From NCBI GenBank assembly GCA_022925895.1, contig JAKSYS010000825.1, forward strand, positions 1-21,276: a stretch of DNA of 21,276 bases. Reading direction: 5' to 3'. This DNA comes from Fragilaria crotonensis. Its lineage: Eukaryota > Bacillariophyta > Fragilariophyceae > Fragilariales > Fragilariaceae. The position numbers were made by a program, and so were the translations under genes. Within the stretch, counting starts at the first letter, position 1; each line of letters opens with the position of its first letter. Of this stretch, positions 1-7,208 are shown piece after piece. Below the pieces are notes generated by a model, which saw only the letters and a list, made by a program, of their open reading frames with translations, searched no databases and was not told the DNA's origin.

Positions 1-64
1 GTTGCTGTCACAATTTGACAGATGTATGGATGCGCGACACAACCGTTCCAAGTCAATGCTATAA

Positions 65-790
65 GGCACATCAATGATCCAGAGTAAAAGCATGTCTATC
101 GATTAGGCTGCATTAAGGATAATACCATGATTCATTCACATTTCATCATCAGGCTCTCGTATTGGCAAATTCGGATTTCCAGCTTTCGTTCGTGCCCTCA
201 AGTCCCGACTGCCTGAAAAACGACCCTCGCTTGTTGAGTCCAGCATCCTTCAAATCATTCAGATCCAAGTTTTGAACCATCTCAACAGCACCATGGGCGA
301 TATCGCCCACATCTATGGACTTGAACTTATCTTTCGCTTCATTCATCAAGTCAATCACTGCTAGCAGGAGACGCTTGATTTGGTCTGCAAACTGCTTCAT
401 CATCTCACCAAGCTTAACGATTCGACACATTTCTTGAATCCTGTCAATGGCCGATTGGATATCCCAAACACCCATAAAGGACTCGATAGTCTTCATGCAC
501 GTCTCCGCAAACTCTTGTAACATGACTAACAATTCCTTCGCAATACCGACGTTGTCCGAAACATTGGAAAATCCAGCCGATCCAACATTGACGGCAGCAA
601 CAATATTGGCATTGTTAATCGCTTCACGGCTGGCTTCAAGGTCGATAATGTTGTCTTCCACGTTGGCAGGTTCGGGGTCGCGGTCGCTCACACCTGCATT
701 CTCGGCAATTCCTTCTGTCACCATGGGTGGCAGATTCGAGAACCCTTCTCGGACTCGATCCACCATGGCCATTGCCTTTGTGGCTCACTC
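65..790. repeat. Duplicated host unit, copy 1 (direct repeat of 20512-21240)
   Basis: This stretch aligns along its whole length, in the same orientation, with 20512-21240. Similarity begins in the noncoding sequence 3' of the small minus-strand gene (shared words such as 'agcatgtctatc' and 'caggctctcgtattggc'). It runs through the gene and stops just 5' of its first ATG, after 'cctttgtgg'. The long central stretch around 400-560 is almost identical between copies. Both borders look gradual, with no terminal repeats of their own, so a segmental or tandem gene duplication later separated by transposon insertions fits better than a mobile element. Confidence 0.9.
149..772 (-). CDS. Hypothetical helical protein, duplicated gene copy 1 (207 aa)
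   Basis: I do not recognise this family. The protein starts MAMVDRVREGFSN. Its first third is acidic and polar (residues about 25-50), followed by a small-residue segment (AAVNVGSAGFSNVSD). A long amphipathic helical region follows at about 78-165, containing MKTIESFMGVWDIQ, EMCRIVKLGEMMKQFADQIK and LLLAVIDLMN. There is no convincing signal peptide or hydrophobic membrane span. From the internal MVTEG (residue 17) to FFR (residue 187) it matches the copy at 20661-21260 in 160 of 171 residues, which argues for real coding sequence. It lies 72 bp downstream of the LRR gene on the same strand. A one-base length difference relative to copy 2 just upstream of MVTEG makes the first 16 residues uncertain, so MVTEG may be the true start. 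Copy 1 also has 20 extra C-terminal residues. Confidence 0.65.
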   Translation of the reverse strand: MAMVDRVREGFSNLPPMVTEGIAENAGVSDRDPEPANVEDNIIDLEASREAINNANIVAAVNVGSAGFSNVSDNVGIAKELLVMLQEFAETCMKTIESFMGVWDIQSAIDRIQEMCRIVKLGEMMKQFADQIKRLLLAVIDLMNEAKDKFKSIDVGDIAHGAVEMVQNLDLNDLKDAGLNKRGSFFRQSGLEGTNESWKSEFANTRA

Positions 791-844
791 CAACACACGG
801 CTTGTCAGCGACCAAGCAGGCACAGGGTTGGAACCAAGCTAAGA

Positions 845-2664
845 CTAGATTGGCTCGCAGCATTCGGGCATTGTTTCTGGGCAAGTAAGGCCTCCAAAAT
901 CAACGCAGGCAGGTAGCGACCCAAATGCAGTCATGTTGCCTTGCGACTTGAGAGCACACAACTCCGCCGGTATTGTGCCAGTCAGCTGGTTGTTACCAAA
1001 GTATAGATATTGAATACTCGTCAACTCGCCCATCTCGGTAGGCATTTGACCTGTCAGCTTGTTGTTAAGCACAGACAGAGCAGTGAGTTGTGTCAAACGA
1101 CCCAACTCACTCGGAATTGTCCCTGACAGTGCGTTGTATTCGACGCCCAATGCTTGAATACTTGCGAGTTCGCCCAAGTCTGAAGAGATTGTTCCGTTGA
1201 ACACATTGTAGCTCAAATCTAGGTGTTTGAGATTCAACATCTCACCTAATTCGGACGGCAGCGTCCCTGTCAGCTTATTCGTTGGCATCAGCAAGTTTTC
1301 GAGGTTCGTCAAGCTGGACATCAGATTAGGGAAAGTGCCGGTCAGGTCCATAAATCCCATATCAAGGTACACAAGGTTCGTCAACAACAGCAGTTCAGTT
1401 GGAACTGCACCAGATTGATAGTCCACTCCGTCAAGTTCCAAATATTGCCATTGGGTGCCACTAAAGAACGGCTGGTCGCGGCTCAATCTTAGATTGGCAT
1501 TGCCTGAAACAGCAAAGCCAGTTAGAGTCTTGGGACTCGGTGAATGCAGAGGAAATCGTCCCAGTCAATAAGTTCGTGGCGGCCGACAAGTAAGATAAAC
1601 TAGCCAGATCTGAGGGGAGAGTGCTGATCAACAAGTTGTTGCTAACGACCAGAGTTTCCAAGTAGGGCAGGAACAGCGGTAGGTTAGAGGGGAGATATCC
1701 TTGAAGGTCGCTCGAAGCTAGCCAAATAGTAGTAACTTGATCTGGATCTCCTGAATTGTAGCATTCGACTTGTAGCAGACGCGCACCCCAATCGCAGTGT
1801 GGCATGTCGGATGTCCAGCCTTCCGTCGTCAACATGGGACTGCTGCCAGTAGCGAAGTAGAGGACCGACAGGCCGAACCGATTGGATATGATCGTGTCAG
1901 ACGTTGTCTCGTTCGTGTGCTGTGCCGTAGAAAGCAAGGCCAGATTTTCCGGAGAGCAGGATTTTTCTTCCGGGGCGGCGATGCGGAATTGGTTGCTAAA
2001 AGTGTTTCGCAAGATCTGATATTGATCTGCCACACAACTGGGAATGTCGGATTGGAAGGTCGACAACGGGTTCCCAGAACATTCGTCGAGGACAGTATCA
2101 AGAGAACAAGCAGCAGGCGGCGGTGGCGGACCAGGCTCTGTTTTGTTTCCTGACATGGCAAGCCCGACTCCAGTTCCTATTCCGACCACCAGTAAAAGCG
2201 AAAGAATGCCTGCCCAAATGAGCCAGCGCACTCCGATGTTTGGACTTCAAGGTGCCGCAACGTTGGGAACCAAAAGAATCTTCGACGTGAACAGACGACG
2301 ACTGTCGCAAATGAGCGGATAGCATAGGATTGCGTCTAGCGGACGCGATGATGACTGACTCATTATTGATCGCTGCTGATAACTCAGGTCGTCGAGACCC
2401 CAAATCGTTGTCGCTGCTCGTCGAGGGCATATCTGGTGTACTGCTCGCCTCTACATCGTGGGACCCTTCAGGTATCGAATTCGTACGATTGCTCGAGTCC
2501 AAAGTGTCATCGACAACATTTCGAAGTCCTCGGACAGCAAAGGCTCCAGGTACAGGACATCCCGCTTCTGGTGGTTCCTTCGTGACTCCTTGGCTCGGCT
2601 GCAATAAGTCGGAATCGACTGGGGTCGTCGGTGTTCGCACTGGAGCCCGATCGAGGTGCGGCAT
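845..2664 (-). pseudogene. LRR receptor-like transmembrane protein, reading frame changed twice
   Basis: Read on the minus strand from the ATG at 2664 (MPHLDRAPVRTP), the gene gives a polar, acidic, Ser/Pro-rich N-terminus of about 140 residues. A single membrane span follows (WLIWAGILSLLLVVGIGTGV, near 2225-2155), then a PPPPP linker and an extracellular cysteine-containing region. The 24-residue LRRs come next; the last part (1486-845) holds about six, with the plant-type pattern LTGTIPSELG, and ends in a Cys-rich cap (CPETMPECCEPI). Layout and length (about 600 aa) fit diatom LRR receptor-like proteins, which lack a kinase. The frame changes near 2205-2248 and again near 1500-1530, each equivalent to one extra base. 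Sequence on both sides of each shift continues the same protein; no intron is needed. It is either a recent pseudogene or carries assembly indels. Family assignment is firm; the ligand is unknown. Confidence 0.8.
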
Positions 2665-2904
2665 GGAGAAGATTACGCTCACGTCTTCGTCGTTAGGGCG
2701 ACTAAGCCACCACTGACATCGTCGTCGTCGTCGACGACTCTGTTCTGATTGTTGAGCAACCACAAGAGAGCCGGCGCTGAAACCAACTGTCGCGCAAACG
2801 CGTATTGCCTTCTCCTTTAGCGTTTCGGAGCAGACAAGACCGATTTTTTTCTTTATCACTTCCGCGTTATGACATATGCCCAGATCTCTCCGCGTGAACC
2901 CGAG

Positions 2905-2907
2905 TTA
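2905..2907. repeat. Target site duplication TTA (left) of Harbinger A
   Basis: TTA immediately outside the left inverted repeat matches TTA at 7019-7021 outside the right one. This is the standard Harbinger target duplication. Confidence 0.85.
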
Positions 2908-2946
2908 GGCTGATCCTTATCGAAGGACAAAACAAAAACAAAACTG
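2908..2946 (+). repeat. Left terminal inverted repeat of Harbinger A, with subterminal hairpin
   Basis: The 39 bp are the exact reverse complement of 6980-7018. The A/C-rich half (ACAAAACAAAAACAAAACTG) is followed about 11 bp further in by its near reverse complement (TTGTTTTGTTTTTGTC, 2958-2973), so the end can fold back on itself. The decamer CTTATCGAAG occurs at 2916-2925 and again at 2991-3000. It is a candidate transposase-binding motif. Confidence 0.9.
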
Positions 2947-2973
2947 CCCGAAAACCCTTGTTTTGTTTTTGTC

Positions 2974-3353
2974 ACGAAAAAAACTCGTCCCTTATCGAAG
3001 ACATATCAATAACGAATCCGCAGGACAGTTCTGTAGAGCCCAACACAATAACCTATCTCCGACGAATGTGACTTTCACATCTGTCGGGTGTTTTTTAATA
3101 ACAGAAGTGATCTGCAGCCTCATGGATTCCAGATTCTGTGATATCTTTGAGGCAAATCGAGAATTCTCGTCAGCTTCGTTTGACAGATGGCAGATGGCTG
3201 ATAGATTTCTTCTTCAGAAGATCTTTCATACACTCGCTCGTTGCCACAATTCTTGGATCATACTAAATTTTCATCATACGACAGTTTGATGTCTGGCTGG
3301 AGGAGGGAACAACAAGAAGGTATGTCCCTTTTGCCCATTGCTGATTCAGTACG
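2974..3353 (+). other. Left leader region of Harbinger A, no supported gene
   Basis: This AT-rich stretch lies between the left terminus and the transposase. Only short unconvincing open frames are visible. It probably contains the transposase promoter, but I see no motif that can be named. Confidence 0.4.
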
Positions 3354-3584
3354 GTGAAAGGGTTTGCTGACTTCGTGCGAGCCCTGCAGCATGAGAAGCA
3401 CATGTGCGACGACAACGCTAGTGATCATGATGATGAACTTGACTTTGTTGACGTAATGGTTGCTGGTATCACAGTCATGACGCAGCTACCAGTGGAACCA
3501 CCGTCATGTCCCACCAGGCCCATATCCGTCATCGGAGCTGCTGAGTTCCCTTCTTCGGTGCCAACGAAGAAGAAGAGGAAGTAA
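3354..3584 (+). CDS. Putative N-terminal segment of the Harbinger A transposase
   Basis: A short open frame holds an acidic tract (DNASDHDDELDFVD) and ends in a basic nuclear-localisation-like string (TKKKRK) just before a stop. The next frame over reads through this point (…RRRGSKSGSILW…) straight into the transposase frame at 3646 without a stop. The likeliest reading is that this is the N-terminal extension of the transposase, displaced by a small frame change near 3570-3585. The frame opens with GTG at 3354, so the true first codon is not defined; a tiny spliced leader is also possible. Support is positional and compositional only. Confidence 0.35.
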   Translation: MKGFADFVRALQHEKHMCDDNASDHDDELDFVDVMVAGITVMTQLPVEPPSCPTRPISVIGAAEFPSSVPTKKKRK

Positions 3585-3645
3585 GAGCGGATCTATACTA
3601 TGGACGAATCCAACCACTGGGATTTTATCTCGCCTTTCTCCATAT

Positions 3646-5013
3646 ATGAGCCAGTGGTACATCTACTACATCCAACATGCACCTTCTCAAGACCCTCGTT
3701 TCCTCTGCAAGTTCCGCCTACGATTCCGAGTTCCATATGGCTACTTTCAGGAGCTGTCAGCTGAGCTTGAAGAAAGAGAAGAGTTCCGACCGTGGTGGAC
3801 TGGTGCGACTGATGGTCTTGGCAAACCATCGACGCCAATTACTCTCCTTGTCCTTACGGCTCTTCGCTACATCGGACGAGCATGGACACTGGACGACTTA
3901 TCGGAGAATGCTTGCATTGGTGAAGAAGTCGTTCGACGTTTCCTCCACAAGTTTCTGAGGTATGCGAGTACTGTGCTCTACCACCGATACGTAGTTTCTC
4001 CATCAACAGAGGAAGAAGCTCGCCATCACATGGCTGAGTACTCAGATGCCGGTTTACCTGGGGCTGTTGGCTCTACTGATGCCACTCACATTCTCTTGGA
4101 GCGTGTGCCAAACAAGCATCGCCAAGCCCATCTGGGCTTTAAGTCCTCACACACTTCAAGGGCATACAACATCACGGTAAATCACCGTCGCCGAATTCTT
4201 GCCAGTACTGAAGGATCACCAGCAAGGTGGAACGATATGACACTGGCAACATTTGACCTGTTCATGCAAGGATTGCATGAAGGAAGTATTCTGCAAGATG
4301 TCGTGTTCTCCTTGTATGCCTACAATTCCAATGGCGAGGTTTTCCAACAGCGATACCGTGGAGGATGGCTGCTTGTCGATAATGGTTACTTAGCTCACTC
4401 AACAACTGTCCCTCCCTTCAAGACCACAAATAGTAGAGCCGAGATAAGGTTTTCAACGTGGTTGGAAAGTTTGCGGAAAGATGTAGAGTGTACCTTTGGT
4501 ATTCTCAAGGGCCGTTGGCGCATTCTAAAGTCTGGCATAAGAATACATGGCACTGACGGTCCAGACCAAGTATTTCTGACGTGCTGTGCTTTGCACAACA
4601 AGCTTTTGGATATCGATGGCCTAGACGAACAATGGGAACAAGGTGTGCAAAGTATTTGGTCAACTGCATACGACAACGACGATGGCGACACTGATGACAT
4701 GGGGGACGACAGCTCTCATGAATCCGAGATACCTTCGGTTCTTCCTGATGCTATTCTGCGCTTACAGAACCCGGCAACTGAACGACGATACGGAGTAAGC
4801 GACAATGAGCAAATTGACCGATCAGAGGATATTCCGACGCCAGCAGTGATATTAGATACAACAGTTGCTGGCGATCATGGCAATGACGGAATTGTGGAGG
4901 TACGAAAATTGAGTCTGCAGGATTTCCGCCACAGACTTGTCGTTCACTTTTCCATTGCACTTGAACGAAATGAGGTTAAATGGCCACGACGCTTTGTCAC
5001 GAATAGAAATTAA
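3646..5013 (+). CDS. Harbinger A transposase, DDE_Tnp_4 nuclease
   Basis: The 455-residue frame carries the full Harbinger catalytic core. First Asp: GSTDATH (about residue 145). Second Asp: STEGSPARWNDMTLA (about 197). Then comes the VDNGYLAH block (about 245), and the catalytic Glu is in LRKDVECTFGILKGRW (about 281), followed by CCALHNKLLD. These match the order and spacing of PIF/Harbinger transposases, which cut and paste DNA in the nucleus at TWA targets. The N-terminal 100 residues include a helix-turn-helix-like segment (TLDDLSENACIGEEVVRRFLHK). The C-terminal 120 residues are acidic then basic, without a known domain. No stop or frame change interrupts the catalytic part. The first Met (MSQWYIYYIQ) may be internal, because the open frame extends upstream. 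It converges with the second gene of the element. Confidence 0.92.
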   Translation: MSQWYIYYIQHAPSQDPRFLCKFRLRFRVPYGYFQELSAELEEREEFRPWWTGATDGLGKPSTPITLLVLTALRYIGRAWTLDDLSENACIGEEVVRRFLHKFLRYASTVLYHRYVVSPSTEEEARHHMAEYSDAGLPGAVGSTDATHILLERVPNKHRQAHLGFKSSHTSRAYNITVNHRRRILASTEGSPARWNDMTLATFDLFMQGLHEGSILQDVVFSLYAYNSNGEVFQQRYRGGWLLVDNGYLAHSTTVPPFKTTNSRAEIRFSTWLESLRKDVECTFGILKGRWRILKSGIRIHGTDGPDQVFLTCCALHNKLLDIDGLDEQWEQGVQSIWSTAYDNDDGDTDDMGDDSSHESEIPSVLPDAILRLQNPATERRYGVSDNEQIDRSEDIPTPAVILDTTVAGDHGNDGIVEVRKLSLQDFRHRLVVHFSIALERNEVKWPRRFVTNRN

Positions 5014-5129
5014 ACAGTAGTACTCCAGCAGTATCAAGAATGTTCTTATTGCTTAATTGTTTTTCACTTCGTACTAATACGATGGCTCTTGTCGCTTAGT
5101 TGTTATGTTTTAATACGATACTACTGTGT

Positions 5130-6742
5130 TCATTCGATGTTGCTTTCGCGAGGCGACGGAGGCGACATCATTCTTGTGTCTAGAACTACACGTTCCGTGT
5201 CACTGCTGTTTTTGCTAACATTTGTAAGTATGCTTGCAATGGCGTCATCAATCATCGTGTCTATGTTTCCAACTGTTGACGCCTCCGCAACTTCATGTTC
5301 AATGATACGTTCCTCCGCCAACGTTAGTTCATCAATTGCCGCCGCCAATTCTTGATTCAGCTTACGAAGTTCCAACAGGAGTACCTGGCGGTTTGGATCA
5401 TCTGGGAGTAGCATCGATCATATACTTTGTTTCTTGGATCATGGATTGCTTCCCAGCTACCTTTTTCAAATGCATCGCTACAATGCGATCATTGACTTTC
5501 GCCTTCTTTTTCCCTTGTCTGCAAGTCGCGACTGGGCGATGCCAGCTGCCTGGATGCATTCGCTCAGAGTGGCTGTTGGCATTGGTGGTGGTGAATTGTC
5601 GGGCTCGAATGTTCCAGTGGTAGTTCTTGTATGTCGAGAGCTTTCATCGTCGTCAACGTCGTACGAATTGCTGGAAGAGCGACGGGTTTTTGCTTGCTTG
5701 ATGCCTCCGCATCCAGTTTCCTGCGATGAGCTCGTCCTGCGGTCCTCTTTTCAACAAGTGTACTATAGACAGGAGCAGCACTCATAAGAAGATCAGAACG
5801 ATAGCACAGCATACTGTCATTTTCAACGATGGGTCCCACCAGTGCGAATACAATATAGCCGGGAAACGTAAAGAGTTTAGCTGGTGCCGACACAGCAGGG
5901 AGGCTGACATTGCACCAGGTTGCTCCTCGGCGCTATTTCCGTTGAAAGTTCTTTCATCAGTGGCAGTCAAAGTCAACAAACCAGTTCCTCCAGGAGTACT
6001 AGCATCAGTATCAGTATGATTGCACGATACGAGTCCGATGCCATCAGCAACGGGGTACATGTTCTCACCGTTGTCGACTGTAGCAGCAGTCGTCTCATCG
6101 GGATTCAAAATGACGTGCATTTTCTCCCGCACGTATTGTAGGTAATCATCGTGAACCATACCAGAAGGGAGATTTCCGGTTCTCGCATAATCCCTGTAGG
6201 GACTATGTTTGGACATAACACAGGCCAATGCCTTCTTGCAATTCTTCGTTATTTCTTGCGCCCGAGTGAGCAATGTTCGGGCCTTGATGCGATCGTCTTG
6301 TTGAAGTTCTTGTGCGGTTCGGTTGGTGACGTTCTTCTTGCTCCTTTTCCCACTAGACAGCTTGCTTTGGAAGAGGAGGGGTAACGAAATACCCTGAGGA
6401 CCGCCGACTGGAATAACAACGTGGCTGCCAAGGCAATGAAGAATTGGCTTCATTACTAGGGATGAGTGTGCGGCGATAAGGCGAGGATCCATTCCAAACG
6501 TGTCTCGGCTTTCATAAAGCGAAGAAAAACCCCAACGCCAGTCACAAGCTGTTCCGCAAGTCCAATGGAATCCATATCGTTTGCGTCACCAAAATATTTT
6601 ACCCAATACTTGCCTCAATCATTGCTTTTGTAATTGATCCACCCTCGTGATGGCATGCCTGATAGGCAAGGAAGGCTGCAAAGCCTTGCAGTTCTTTGTG
6701 AACTGCGGTACCACCGACAAATGCTACTTCTTTGTTGTTCAT
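5130..6742 (-). pseudogene. Harbinger A second (accessory) gene, broken into several frames
   Basis: Consecutive minus-strand open segments read as one protein-like series if the frame is changed several times. Segments: ATG at 6742 (MNNKEVAFVGG); a segment containing KYWVKYFGDANDMDS (near 6610-6500); 6492-5782, with a basic stretch KRSKKN and a helical region; 5893-5564; a lysine-rich segment GKKKAKVNDRI (near 5510); and 5414-5130, a predicted coiled coil (LLLELRKLNQELAAAIDEL). Autonomous Harbingers normally encode a second DNA-binding protein that helps import or target the transposase, and a gene convergent to the transposase fits that role. I do not recognise a Myb/SANT domain with confidence. 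Introns could explain some steps, but at least two junctions (near 6620 and 6500) look like single-base shifts. Confidence 0.5.
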
Positions 6743-6979
6743 GGAACTTGCTTGACGTACCAAGGTGATGGTAATTAGGGTATTTGAGAATTATGAAAAC
6801 ATGTGTCGTCGTGGAGGCAGCAGATGGAAGACCAGAATTTTTGTTAAAGATATGAATCATTGTTATTTCATCATTATTGTAGGTGAACATATGTCTTGTT
6901 ATGTTTCTCTTCGATAAGGGATACAAAATGACAAACTCAAAAAAACAAAAACAAAACTGTATTAAGGTCCTTTCTGGGT
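6743..6979. other. Right subterminal region of Harbinger A
   Basis: No gene is supported here. The inner part is AT-rich. Close to the end, the decamer CTTCGATAAG (6909-6918) repeats the one in the TIR at 7001-7010. AAAACAAAAACAAAACTG (near 6943-6960) is the reverse complement of the start of the right TIR, giving a fold-back with a loop of about 20 bases. Confidence 0.6.
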
Positions 6980-7018
6980 CAGTTTTGTTTTTGTTTTGTC
7001 CTTCGATAAGGATCAGCC
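6980..7018 (-). repeat. Right terminal inverted repeat of Harbinger A
   Basis: It is the exact reverse complement of 2908-2946 and is followed by the target duplication TTA at 7019-7021. Confidence 0.9.
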
Positions 7019-7021
7019 TTA

Positions 7022-7208
7022 AGCCAAAAACGTGCTACTTGTTACTTGTTCCAGTATCGGAGATATGGCTGGGTGCAAGAAAAAAGTGATTATGGTAGCC
7101 ACCGTAGCTCCCGTATAAAATAAATTTAGTTGACAACAAATCAAAGGGTGTCATAAATGAAATCTTCGAGATGCGTATCATAAAAATTCGATGCCATCAT
7201 CACAATCA
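7022..7208. other. Spacer between Harbinger A and the IS630-like pseudogene
   Basis: I find no gene, and no inverted repeat matching the far side of the IS630-like gene. The last part, just after that gene's stop, has a short simple repeat of the 'catcatcac' kind. Confidence 0.4.

Larger units (their letters stand above)
2908..7018 (+). mobile_element. PIF/Harbinger DNA transposon A, complete with TIRs
   Basis: The element is bounded by perfect 39-bp inverted repeats at 2908-2946 and 6980-7018, beginning GGCTGATCCTTATCGAAGGA. It is flanked by the trinucleotide TTA at 2905-2907 and 7019-7021. A 3-bp TWA target duplication is the hallmark of PIF/Harbinger. Inside are a plus-strand DDE transposase and a convergent minus-strand second gene, the usual two-gene plan of the superfamily. 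Total length is 4111 bp. It sits about 240 bp upstream of the start of the minus-strand LRR gene. Confidence 0.93.

Noticed and set aside
447..842. Plus-strand frame inside the duplicated unit
   Set aside because: A related frame exists in copy 2, but it mirrors the conserved minus-strand protein. The minus frame covers the conserved region better and has plausible helical composition.
845..2664. Introns as the explanation for the LRR gene frame changes
   Set aside because: Protein sequence continues on both sides with no residues to spare, so there is no room for a normal intron. A one-base step is simpler.
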